From NCBI GenBank assembly GCA_016719925.1, contig JADJYC010000004.1, positions 1 to 64,000 on the forward strand: a stretch of 64,000 nucleotides of DNA, read 5' to 3'. The translations under genes were made by a program, and so were the position numbers. Positions within the stretch are counted from its first letter, which is position 1. Every line of letters starts with the position of its first letter. The DNA is from Crocinitomicaceae bacterium (GTDB lineage Bacteria; Bacteroidota; Bacteroidia; Flavobacteriales_D; Crocinitomicaceae). A model generated the notes under the pieces. It ran no database searches, was not told where the DNA came from, and worked only from the letters and a program-made list of their open reading frames with translations. Below are positions 9,426-18,791 of this stretch, piece after piece.

Positions 9426-9819
9426 GTGAAACGTTTCATTATCATATTCCTTTGTCTGCAAATCCTTTCGGGAAATGCGTTTGGTATGGAATTAATGAAG
9501 GTTCATTCGGCTATCTCGCATTATTTCGATCATGAATCTCATGAGCATCCCGGCGAATCGTTTTTGGATTTTTTACACGAGCATTATGTGCTTGGTGAAC
9601 ATGCGCATGAAAATGGTGGACATTGCGATGAAGATATGCCATTTAAACATTGTAGTGACTGTAATCAGCAAGCATTTAGTCGTTGTTCCATTTACCTTGC
9701 CTGAAGATCTGGCGAAAATTTCTATTCCATATTATACCGTTCAACTTCCGGTAGAAGCAAGAGAACAATTTGTTTCTTCTTGCACCCTTGCCATCTGGCA
9801 ACCCCCCAAAATTAGTTAA
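9426..9819 (+). CDS. His-rich exported protein before the RND pump (frameshifted)
   Basis: GTG at 9426 gives VKRFIIIFLCLQILSGNAFG, a signal peptide. The mature part is rich in His and acidic residues: HYFDHESHEHPGESFLDFLH, HEHYVLGEHAHENGGHCDED and FKHCSDCNQQ. The frame breaks near 9672; in the next frame KHLVVVPFTLPEDLAKISIP runs to the stop at 9819. Restored length about 130 aa. It sits directly before the CusA/CzcA-type pump, where Bacteroidota often carry a short His-rich periplasmic protein, so a metal-delivery role is likely but inferred. TTTG at 9386-9389 and TACCTTCG at 9413-9420 may form its promoter. Confidence 0.6.
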
Positions 9820-9912
9820 TGACATTTTGATGCTCCGTTGTAAAACGGAACAAACATTGGACTTGGGGTAAAAACTCTTGTCCGACTTTGTATTTGTATT
9901 AAACTAATTCAC

Positions 9913-12900
9913 ATGATTGATAATATAATTTCGTACAGCATAAAAAACAAATTGGTCATTGCTTTAATGACCTTCGCGCTCATTATCTGGGGTGTATGGA
10001 GTGCCAGTAAATTGCCTATTGATGCCTTGCCGGACATCACCAACAACCAGGTACAGATCATTACCGTTTGCCCTACTCTTGCAGGAGAGGAAGTCGAACA
10101 GCTAGTAACTTTTCCCATCGAGCAAAGTATCGCCAACCTTCCCGACCTTGTCGAATTACGAAGTATTTCGCGTTTCGGCCTGTCGGTGATAACCGTTGTT
10201 TTTGACGAAGACGTAGACATTTACTTTGCTCGGCAATTGGTAAATGAGCGACTAAAAGAAGCCGAAGATAAAATTCCAAATGGTGTCGGAACGCCTGAAT
10301 TGGCGCCAGTGAGCACAGGGCTGGGTGAAGTATATCAATACATCATTCACCCTAAAGAGGGCAGTGAAGATAAATACACTGCTATGGATCTTCAGGAAAC
10401 GCAGGACTGTATTATAGCACGTCAGCTTTACGGTACGCCGGGCATTGCTGAGGTAAATAGTTTTGGCGGAGAAGTCAAACAGTATGAAGTAGCTGTAAAT
10501 CCTGATCGGCTTTACGCTATGGGTGTAACTATATCAGAAATTTTTACTGCGCTTGAAGAGAATAATGAAAATACCGGCGGTGCATACATCGACAAAAAAC
10601 CGAATGCTTATTTTATAAGAGGCATTGGTTTAGTAAGCTCTTTCGACGACATTAATAATATTGTAGTAAAAACCAGCGAAAAGGGAATCCCGATTTTGAT
10701 TAAAGATGTAGCAGAAGTGAAGTTTGGAAGCGCAGTGCGATACGGTGCATTAACATACAATGGTGAGGTTGACGCGGTTGGTGGCGTAGTGATGATGTTG
10801 AAGGGAGAAAACAGCGCTGAAGTCGTAAGCCTTGTTAACGAGAAAATGAAAATCATTCAAAAATCACTACCGGATGATATTGTGATTGAGCCTTACCTGG
10901 ATAGAACAGATTTGGTAAACCGCGCGATTTCCACCGTTGAAAAAAACCTGATCGAGGGAGCGTTGATTGTGATTTTTGTCCTCGTACTTTTTCTTGGAAA
11001 TTTCCGGGCAGGATTAATTGTTGCTACTGCTATTCCGTTGGCAATGCTTTTTGCTTTGGGCATGATGAATCTTTTTGGCGTAAGTGCCAATTTAATGAGT
11101 TTGGGAGCAATTGATTTTGGATTGATTGTGGATGGAGCTGTTATTATAGTTGAAGCAACCATGCACCATTTGGGCTTGAGGAAAGGTTTTGGAAAACTAA
11201 CACAACAGGAAATGGACGCGGAAGTGCTGGAATCTGCGGGTAAAATTCGTAAAAGCGCATCCTTTGGAGAAATTATAATTCTCATCGTCTACATTCCAAT
11301 CTTAACCCTCGTTGGGATTGAAGGTAAAATGTTTGGGCCAATGGCTCAAACGGTGTCGTTCGCAATTCTCGGAGCGTTGATTTTATCCTTTACATATATT
11401 CCTATGATGTGTGCGCAGTTCCTGTCTAAAAAGGAAAAAACCAAATTGAACATCAGCGACCGTATGATGAACGGGTTGCATAAACTTTATGCCCCAATGC
11501 TGAATTGGGCTGTTCGATTAAAATACATTGTTATTTCTTTGACGGTTGTCATTTTTGGATTTTCAATTTTTTTCTTTTCCCGAATGGGTGGTGAATTTAT
11601 TCCAACGCTCTCGGAGGGTGACTTTGCATTTCACTGCATTCTTCCGCAGGGAACATCTTTATCACAAAGTATTGAAACGTCAATGCAGGCATCACGAATT
11701 CTGAAAGGATTCGACGAAGTGAAAATGGTCGTCGGCAAAACCGGTGCAGCAGAAGTCCCAACGGACCCTATGCCTCCCGAAGCAACTGACATGATGATTA
11801 TTCTGAAGCAACCATCCGAGTGGAAACGTGATATTACTTATGATGAGCTGGCAGACGAAATGATGGAGGAACTGGAAGTAATTCCGGGAGTATTTTTTGA
11901 AAAAAACCAACCCATTCAAATGCGGTTCAACGAATTGATGACAGGCATCCGACAAGATGTCGCCGTGAAAATATTTGGCGAAGATATGGATACCCTGTTG
12001 TATTATGCTAACAAGGTTTCACAGATCGTTCAATCGGTTGAAGGAGCAACAGAGCCAACAGTTGAACGGGTGGCTGGACTTCCGCAAATTGTAATCAAGT
12101 ACAACCGTTCTCAAATAGCCACCAATGGTGTTTCAATCGAAGACATTAATCACGTTGTAAGTACAGCGTTTGCAGGTGGAGTTGCAGGTGAGGTTTATGA
12201 AAACGAACGTCGGTTTGATTTGGTCGTTCGCCTGGATAGTTCGCATCGCAGCAATATTGAAGACGTTGATCACTTGTATGTCCCGGGAGCAAACGGAACT
12301 CAAATTCCTTTATCACAGTTGGCTGAAATTAAAATGGAATTGGGACCGGCGCAGATAAGCAGGGAAGATGGAAAACGCAGAATCGTAATTGGTTTTAATG
12401 TAAAGGACAGGGATGTTGAAAGTGTAGTCGAAGACATAGAAGAGCAACTCAGCAAAAATGTAAAATTGCCTGAAGGTTATTATTATACATACGGTGGGAC
12501 ATTTGAAAATCTCAGGGCAGCTTCTGCTCGTTTAATGGTTGCTGTTCCAGTTGCGTTAGCACTTATTTTTCTGTTGCTCTACTTTACCTTCTCATCTCTA
12601 AAGCAAGCCACACTTATTTTTACTGCCATCCCAATGGCGGCGATCGGTGGAGTATTTGCATTGCTCATGCGGGATATGCCTTTCAGTATTTCTGCCGGCG
12701 TTGGTTTTATTGCTCTCTTTGGTGTAGCGGTGCTGAATGGAATTGTGCTCATCGGAACATTTAATAATTTACAAAAAGAAGGTATGACGAACGTAATAGA
12801 ACGGATTAAAGAAGGAACGAAAATCAGGCTACGACCTGTATTGATGACCGCTATGGTAGCCTCTTTAGGATTTTTACCAATGGCACTTTCTCACAGCGCC

Positions 12901-14274
12901 GGAGCTGAGGTTCAGCGACCTTTAGCAACTGTAGTAATAGGCGGATTAGTTACTGCTACCTTCCTTACATTGTTTGTTCTGCCTTTGTTGTACTTGTTAT
13001 TTTCATCTGGCTCGCGTGCAAAAGGAAAAGTGAAATCGGTCACCGTCGTGATTATTTCTTTGTTCTGTTTTGCTACTGCCAATGCACAAACCGACTCCAT
13101 AAAAACGATCGGTCTGGATGATGCAATTGCCACTGCTATGCAAAACAACCTGGCCATTCAATCGCAGCAGCTCAATGTTCAATCGTCAACTACGTTAAAG
13201 AAATCAACATTTGAATTACCAAAAACGAATGTGAATTTTCAATACGGACAATACAACAGCATTAACCAGGATCGTGCGTTTCAGGTAACACAAACTATTC
13301 CATTCCCGACTTACTTTACTTCGCGGTCAAACCTCTATTCAGCAGAAATACAGGGAAGCCAGTTACGTAAAGAAGCAACGGAAAATGAAGTAAGGGCGCA
13401 GGTGCAATACTGGTTTTACCAGTTACAGTATCTCGAACATGTTAGGCGAAAATTGCAGACACTCGATAGTTTGTATAGCAATTTTGTGGCTGCGGCTACA
13501 TTACGGTTTGAATCCGGTGAAACAAGTTTGCTGGAAAAAACCACCGCCGAAACAAAGAAAGGGCAAATTGTTCTAATGTTACAGCAGGCAGAAAGAGAAA
13601 TAAACTCGGCCTATGTGTATCTGCAAACGTTGATGAATACAGATGAACTATTCGCAATAAAAACAGAGGCAAACTATCAGCCCATTACTTTGTCATTGAC
13701 GCTTGACACAGCATTAATTGCTAATAATCCTTCCCTAAAAGTATTGTACCAGGAGGCAATTATTGCAGAGCAAAACAAAAAAGTAGAACTGGCCTCAAGT
13801 TTACCTGATCTTACGATTGGATATTTTAACCAGTCATTGATTGGAACACAAAACATCAATGGATCGGATGTCTTTTTTGGGCCATCTGATCGTTTTACCG
13901 GTTTTAATATTGGCGTAGCTATTCCCCTGACTTTTTTCAGTAATTCTGCTGAAGTCAAGTCAATGGATTATACCTATCAGGCTTTGCAAATGGAGGCGGA
14001 AAATGAAAAACTGAATTTGCTGGCTCAGTTGCAAAACGCATTCCAGCAATACAATCAATACCTGGCGCAGCATAATTATTTTGAAACGATTGCCTTACCC
14101 AATATTGAAACCATGATCAGCTCGGCGACGCTCGGTTTCAAAAGCGGCGATATTGGCTACATTGAGTATCTAACAGCTTTGCAAACTGCAACAGACACTC
14201 AATTGGCGTATCTGCACTCCGTCAATCAACTTAATCAGGCAGTGATCAACATCAATTTCTTAATCAATCAATAA
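9913..14274 (+). CDS. Heavy-metal RND pump fused to TolC-like outer membrane factor
   Basis: 1453 aa. Residues 1 to about 1035 are a CusA/CzcA-type RND antiporter: first helix near 10-30, the PDITNNQVQI porter motif, and a TM4 motif DFGLIVDGAVIIVE with Asp401, Asp407 and Glu414, matching the proton/metal residues of CzcA. After the last pump helix (LFVLPLLYLLF) comes a second hydrophobic segment ending ATANAQ (about 1040-1060) that looks like a retained signal peptide, and then an outer-membrane-factor domain (GLDDAIATAMQNNLAIQSQQ to NQAVININFLINQ). The fusion joins inner- and outer-membrane parts of one export complex. Substrate is probably Zn/Co/Cd or Cu/Ag; the neighbouring Zn/Cd-type ATPase and CzcN-like gene favour the former. 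Confidence 0.93.
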   Translation: MIDNIISYSIKNKLVIALMTFALIIWGVWSASKLPIDALPDITNNQVQIITVCPTLAGEEVEQLVTFPIEQSIANLPDLVELRSISRFGLSVITVVFDEDVDIYFARQLVNERLKEAEDKIPNGVGTPELAPVSTGLGEVYQYIIHPKEGSEDKYTAMDLQETQDCIIARQLYGTPGIAEVNSFGGEVKQYEVAVNPDRLYAMGVTISEIFTALEENNENTGGAYIDKKPNAYFIRGIGLVSSFDDINNIVVKTSEKGIPILIKDVAEVKFGSAVRYGALTYNGEVDAVGGVVMMLKGENSAEVVSLVNEKMKIIQKSLPDDIVIEPYLDRTDLVNRAISTVEKNLIEGALIVIFVLVLFLGNFRAGLIVATAIPLAMLFALGMMNLFGVSANLMSLGAIDFGLIVDGAVIIVEATMHHLGLRKGFGKLTQQEMDAEVLESAGKIRKSASFGEIIILIVYIPILTLVGIEGKMFGPMAQTVSFAILGALILSFTYIPMMCAQFLSKKEKTKLNISDRMMNGLHKLYAPMLNWAVRLKYIVISLTVVIFGFSIFFFSRMGGEFIPTLSEGDFAFHCILPQGTSLSQSIETSMQASRILKGFDEVKMVVGKTGAAEVPTDPMPPEATDMMIILKQPSEWKRDITYDELADEMMEELEVIPGVFFEKNQPIQMRFNELMTGIRQDVAVKIFGEDMDTLLYYANKVSQIVQSVEGATEPTVERVAGLPQIVIKYNRSQIATNGVSIEDINHVVSTAFAGGVAGEVYENERRFDLVVRLDSSHRSNIEDVDHLYVPGANGTQIPLSQLAEIKMELGPAQISREDGKRRIVIGFNVKDRDVESVVEDIEEQLSKNVKLPEGYYYTYGGTFENLRAASARLMVAVPVALALIFLLLYFTFSSLKQATLIFTAIPMAAIGGVFALLMRDMPFSISAGVGFIALFGVAVLNGIVLIGTFNNLQKEGMTNVIERIKEGTKIRLRPVLMTAMVASLGFLPMALSHSAGAEVQRPLATVVIGGLVTATFLTLFVLPLLYLLFSSGSRAKGKVKSVTVVIISLFCFATANAQTDSIKTIGLDDAIATAMQNNLAIQSQQLNVQSSTTLKKSTFELPKTNVNFQYGQYNSINQDRAFQVTQTIPFPTYFTSRSNLYSAEIQGSQLRKEATENEVRAQVQYWFYQLQYLEHVRRKLQTLDSLYSNFVAAATLRFESGETSLLEKTTAETKKGQIVLMLQQAEREINSAYVYLQTLMNTDELFAIKTEANYQPITLSLTLDTALIANNPSLKVLYQEAIIAEQNKKVELASSLPDLTIGYFNQSLIGTQNINGSDVFFGPSDRFTGFNIGVAIPLTFFSNSAEVKSMDYTYQALQMEAENEKLNLLAQLQNAFQQYNQYLAQHNYFETIALPNIETMISSATLGFKSGDIGYIEYLTALQTATDTQLAYLHSVNQLNQAVININFLINQ

Positions 14275-14279
14275 ACCAA

Positions 14280-14307
14280 ATCCGCCTACGCTGAAGCTTC
14301 GGTGGAT
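14280..14307. repeat. Small palindrome between pump and MFP genes
   Basis: ATCCGCC at 14280-14286 and GGTGGAT at 14301-14307 flank TACGCTGAAGCTTC and pair with one G-T. It covers the start region of the MFP gene at 14306 and might tune its translation or mRNA stability. Confidence 0.4.
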
Positions 14308-15627
14308 GAAAAAAAATAAAATTATGAATAAGTACTTAATTTACATAGCAGTGTTTGCCACATCAATTATCCTGGCATCTTGCGGAGGCAATAGCACAGA
14401 AGGTCATGATGAACATGGTCATGGAGAAGAAGGTCATGAAGAGGAAGGTCATGATGAACACGAAAACAGCAACACGGCAACGCTTACCAATGAGCAAATA
14501 GAATCCATCGGAATTAAATATGGAAGCATTGAGAAAAAACAACTTACATCTTCCTTAAAACTAAATGGGCTTTTGCGTGTTCCGAATAACAACCAGGCAA
14601 GTGTTACTTCTTTGTATGGGGGCGTGATAAACACACTTCCGATTCAACAAGGGAATATGGTAAAAAAGGACAGGTCATTGCGACACTGAGCAATCCTAAC
14701 TTCATTATTATGCAGGAAGATTTCCTGACGATTTCTTCGAAACTGTCATTCGCTGAAATTGAGTACAAGCGACAAACAGAACTCAATGAAGGTAATGCCA
14801 CGTCTCTAAAAAAGCTGCAAGAATCCGAAACCGAATTGAACACGCTCAAAGCACAAAAAGCAAGTCTTAAAAAACAGCTTGAATTGCTTGGAGTTAATCC
14901 TGATAAACTGACGAGTGATAATTTTCAATCTGTCATCAGTGTCAGGAGTCCGATCAACGGGATTATCAGCAATATTCATGTAAACATTGGAAGCTATGTC
15001 GATGCCAATAAACCAATTGCGGATATTGTAGATAACAGCCAGCTTCATCTTGATTTATATGTGTATGAAAAGGATTTAGCAAAACTTCAGGTTGGGCAAA
15101 CGATTCACTTTACGCTGACCAATAATCCGGGCCAAGAATATGATGCAGAAGTTTATGCTGTCAGCAATACGTTTGAGCCAAATACCAAAACGATAGCAGT
15201 TCATGCTAAGGTGGAAGGTGATAAACAAGGTTTAATTGATGGAATGAATATTACCGCTTTGGTCAGTCTGGATGATGCGACTGTCGACGCTGTTCCTACT
15301 GATGCTATCGTAAGTCATGAAGGACAGGATTATATTTTTATTGTTACTGATGAACACAGCGAAGAAGAGCATCACGATGATGCAGAAGAAGGCGAAGAAC
15401 ATGAACACGATGAACATGGACATGAACACAATGAGGCGACTACTGATGAGCATAGCGAAGGTGGGGTTGTGTTTGAAAAAATACCCGTCAAAAAAGGCAC
15501 CACCGATGTCGGATATAGCGAAATTACTTTGCTAAAAGATATACCGGCGGGCAGTAAAATAGTGATCGAGGGAGCGTTTTTTATTTTGGGAAAAATGAAC
15601 AACAAAGGTGAAGGTCATTCACATTAA
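14306..15627 (+). CDS. CusB/CzcB-type membrane-fusion protein, His-rich, frameshifted
   Basis: Periplasmic adaptor of the RND pump. Signal peptide with lipobox (SIILASCGGN, Cys about 27 from the first ATG), then a His/Glu-rich segment (HDEHGHGEEGHEEEGHDEH). The frame breaks at about 14665: A6 to A7 turns the false end VKKDRS into VKKGQVIATLSNP and joins 14306-14689 to the segment starting QEDFLTISSKL. A coiled-coil hairpin (residues about 140-190), a lipoyl half motif (VRSPINGIISNIHVNIGSYV) and a beta-barrel follow, and a second His-rich insert (HSEEEHHDDAEEGEEHEHDE, near 15358-15460) sits before the last strand region. Both His-rich regions suggest direct metal capture. ATG at 14324 is an alternative start. 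Confidence 0.88.
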
Positions 15628-15665
15628 TTGAATTTTTAATCTATAAACATATAAAATCAAATCAA

Positions 15666-15886
15666 ATGAAAAAATCAAGCATCTTTTTGACCCTCTTGGG
15701 AGCACTAACTTTTGGAATGCCAAGTTGCGGAAATTTAATCAAGCAGAAACTGAACAACAGGAAGGAGAACATGATCATGAAGGAGAATCGGGTCGCGACC
15801 ATCACGACGGTGAAAATCATGACCACTCGGAGGATGAACACAACCATGATTCAACACACCATGAAGGTGATGGACATGCGCACTAA
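15666..15886 (+). CDS. Small His/Asp/Glu-rich lipoprotein hidden by a frameshift
   Basis: As sequenced, the frame from 15666 gives an 80-aa product with a low-quality Lys/Met/Thr-rich tail. Adding one A in GGAAATTT (about 15733) instead gives MKKSSIFLTLLGALTFGMPSCGKF followed by a tail rich in His and acids (EQQEGEHDHEGE, RDHHDGENHDHSEDEHNHD) ending GDGHAH at 15884-15886. The signal segment ends in a lipobox-like PSC. The restored reading matches the His-rich style of the MFP just upstream and is far more plausible than the uncorrected one. Likely role: periplasmic metal buffering for the pump; this is inference from composition and position. Confidence 0.65.
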
Positions 15887-15919
15887 GTATTCCAATAATA
15901 AGAAATAAATGTAATCCAT

Positions 15920-15970
15920 GAAATTCCGGTTTTGAAACTATCAACAACAAGGAGGAGAAACCGGAATTTC
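15920..15970. terminator. Strong inverted repeat after the RND module
   Basis: GAAATTCCGGTTT (15920-15932) and AAACCGGAATTTC (15958-15970) are perfect 13-bp arms with a 25-nt loop, followed by TTTAC. It ends the pump module before the methyltransferase gene at 15991; a terminator or regulatory hairpin. Confidence 0.6.
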
Positions 15971-15990
15971 TTTACGGTAAAAAATATTTT

Positions 15991-16596
15991 ATGAGTGAAC
16001 AAATAATCAAATATTACTACCCGATATACGTGATTGTCTTTATCGGCATTGCCTTTATCCTTCCAAGTGTCAGAACCTATCGGAAAACTGGAATTAATCC
16101 GGTCACTTTTTCAAATAAAGACACGGCGCATGACTATTCAGGATTTATGATGAAATTATGTACTTTCTTATTGGTAACAATGGTTTTTACTTTTTCCCTT
16201 TCTGAAAAAGCATATTTATATTTTGTCCCTATTTCTTATTTGGAAAATAATGCGGTCTCAATTCTGGGATTCGTCGTTATTCATCTTGCTTTACTCTGGA
16301 TTATCATTGCTCAGATTCACATGGGTGTTTCATGGAGAATAGGAATTGATGAAACCAATAAAACAGATCTGATTACAAACGGACTATTCTCCATTTCACG
16401 CAACCCGATTTTTTTAGGAATACTTGTGAGTATTTTAGGATTGTTCCTTGCGCTACCGAATGCATTATCGTTTGCACTTCTTCTTGCGATTTATATTGTT
16501 ATTCAAGTTCAGGTGAGACTAGAAGAAGAGTTTTTGAAAAGGACAAATGAATCCGGATATTCTCAGTATTGCTCAAATGTGAGACGATGGATTTAA
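15991..16596 (+). CDS. CzcN-like isoprenylcysteine methyltransferase-family membrane protein
   Basis: 201 aa, about five membrane helices (for example VIVFIGIAFILPSV, FLLVTMVFTFSL, ILGFVVIHLALLWIII, IFLGILVSILGLFLAL). C-terminal signatures of the ICMT/PEMT family are present: ISRNPIFLG and QVRLEEEFLKR, which bind S-adenosylmethionine in characterised members. Proteins of this family (CzcN) occur in the czc cobalt-zinc-cadmium determinant of Cupriavidus, where their exact role is unsettled. Placement between the RND module and the P1B ATPase fits that role; the methylated substrate here is unknown. Confidence 0.82.
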   Translation: MSEQIIKYYYPIYVIVFIGIAFILPSVRTYRKTGINPVTFSNKDTAHDYSGFMMKLCTFLLVTMVFTFSLSEKAYLYFVPISYLENNAVSILGFVVIHLALLWIIIAQIHMGVSWRIGIDETNKTDLITNGLFSISRNPIFLGILVSILGLFLALPNALSFALLLAIYIVIQVQVRLEEEFLKRTNESGYSQYCSNVRRWI

Positions 16597-16606
16597 TTCA
16601 ATTGAT

Positions 16607-18608
16607 ATGATAAATAAAGATCCAAATCATAAACATACTTACGATGAGCAAGGCAAAATGACTTGCTGTTCTCTGGAAGAGAAAGTAAATCTTGAAGCTG
16701 AGCATAAGTTGCAGACTAAAGGATTGTCTTCAAGAATTACAATGGAGGACATCAAAGAATATCTGCCTTCTATTATCAGTTTTATTCTTTTGATGGCTGC
16801 TATTACCATTGATAATTTCATTCAACAGAAATGGTTTACTGGTAATTTAAGAATTCTTTGGTACGCAGTAGCTTATTTGCCTGTGGGCATTCCTGTAATA
16901 ATCGATGCAGGTAAGGCGATGCTTAGAAAAGATATTTTTTCAGAGTTTTTTTTAATGAGTATTGCAACTATTGGTGCGTTTGCTATTGGAGAATATCCTG
17001 AAGGAGTTGCCGTAATGCTGTTCTATGCTGTTGGCGAATTATTTCAATCGGCTGCCGTTAAAAGAGCAAAGGGAAATATAAAAGCCCTGCTGGATGTTCG
17101 ACCTAACGCTGCATCTGTTATACGAAATGGTAAAGTTGAAACAGTTGTTCCTGAAACCGTTCAAATAGGAGAAATAATTCAGGTAAGGTCAGGCGAAAAA
17201 ATACCCTTAGATGGTATTCTGCTTAATGACAAAGGAAGTTTTAATACCGCCGCTCTTACTGGAGAAAGTAAGCCTGATACGAAATACAAAAATGAAACTG
17301 TGTTAGCGGGTATGATTAATATCGGACAAGTAATCGAAATAAAAACGTCCAAATTATTTTCTGATAGCTCCATTAGTCGCATTTTGGAATTAGTACAAAA
17401 ACGCAACTTCACGAAAAGCGCAAACCGAATTATTCATTCGTAAGTTTGCAAGAATTTATACGCCTATTGTCGTTTTGTTAGCCACGTTGCTTACCACCTT
17501 GCCTTACTTTTTTGTTAGTGAGTATGTGTTTTCAGAATGGTTGTATCGTGCTCTTATTTTTCTTGTGATTTCTTGTCCGTGTGCTCTGGTAATATCTATT
17601 CCGCTTGGCTATTTTGGTGGAATTGGTGCTGCTTCACGCAACGGAATTCTTTTCAAAGGATCGAATTATTTAGACCTGATGACAAAAGTTAATACCGTTG
17701 TAATGGATAAAACCGGAACTCTTACAAAAGGTGTTTTTAAAGTGCAGAAAGTGAAATCAGATATTTTTGAAGAAGATGATTTTGTTGCGTTAGTCGCAGC
17801 CATTGAAGTTAATTCCACACATCCTATTGCAAAAGCTATTGTAGCTGAAGCAAATGATAAGCACAAAGAAATTTCAGTCACCGCTGTTGAAGAAATTTCC
17901 GGTCATGGATTAAAAGGAATATTCAACGACGACGTTATACTTGCGGGTAACACGAAGTTGCTTAAAAAATTCAGTATAAAATATCCGACTGAAATTGATG
18001 CAATCGTTGATAGCATTGTTGTAGTAGCAATCGGGAATAATTTTGTGGGCTATATTACAATTTCAGATGAAATAAAAGACGATTCTGCAAAAGCAGTCCA
18101 GGATTTGAAATCCATGTCCATTAAACCTGTCATGCTTTCAGGAGATAAACAAGCTGTCGTTTCTCAAGTGGCAAAAGATTTAAATATAGAATTGGCCTAT
18201 GGAGATTTACTTCCACAGGATAAGGTTGAAAAAGTAGAAGAAATAAAAAAAGACAAATCAAGGATCATTGCATTTGTAGGAGATGGAATTAATGATGCGC
18301 CTGTTCTCGCCTTAAGCGATGTGGGAATTGCAATGGGAGGTTTGGGTAGCGATGCAGCAATTGAAACAGCAGATGTAATAATTCAGACAGATCATCCTTC
18401 AAAAATAGCGACTGCAATTTCCATTGGAAAAGCAACAAAAAAAATCGTGTGGCAAAATATTATAATGGCGTTTGGTGTAAAAGCAATTGTTCTTGCATTA
18501 GGTGCAGGGGGATTGGCAACCATGTGGGAAGCCGTTTTTGCAGATGTGGGTGTTGCTTTATTGGCAATATTAAATGCAGTACGGATTCAAAGGTTTAAAT
18601 TTGATTAG
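16607..18608 (+). CDS. Zn/Cd/Pb-type P1B ATPase (frameshifted)
   Basis: Exports divalent soft metals from the cytoplasm using ATP. The N-terminus lacks a full HMA domain and has only a short His/Cys segment (HKHTYDEQGKMTCC). Present are ALTGESKP (actuator), SCPCALVISIP (metal site in TM6), DKTGTLTKG (phosphorylated Asp), HPIAKAI, GDGINDAPVLALSDVGIAM and a TM8 motif ADVGVALLAILNAVRI typical of the Zn2+/Cd2+ subgroup. The frame breaks near 17405: removing one A from A5 turns VQKRNFTKSA into VQNATSRKAQTE, the family's usual sequence, and joins 16607-17443 to the rest. Full length about 665 aa. It starts 10 nt after the CzcN-like gene. Confidence 0.92.
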
Positions 18609-18749
18609 ATGCCGGACAAAAATCATATCGTCGAGAAAATTATTAAGAATAATCCTAAAATTAAAAGGGAAGTTCTGATACAACTGAGTTTAGAATCACT
18701 TGTGATTATCATGGCGCAAACGGAATTAGAAGTATTACAGAAAAATTAG
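18609..18749 (+). CDS. Possible 46-aa protein after the ATPase
   Basis: ATG at 18609 follows the ATPase stop without a gap (TAG-ATG) and reads MPDKNHIVEKIIKNNPKIKR then EVLIQLSLESLVIIMAQTEL to a stop at 18747-18749. No family recognised. From about 18690 another frame (CDYHGANGIRSITEKLG, then EPCKKGIKNK) also looks protein-like, so this may be a frameshifted, slightly longer gene. It marks the last island gene I can support. Confidence 0.3.
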   Translation: MPDKNHIVEKIIKNNPKIKREVLIQLSLESLVIIMAQTELEVLQKN

Positions 18750-18791
18750 GAGAACCATGCAAAAAAGGTATTAAGAATAAACTTAGGTCAG

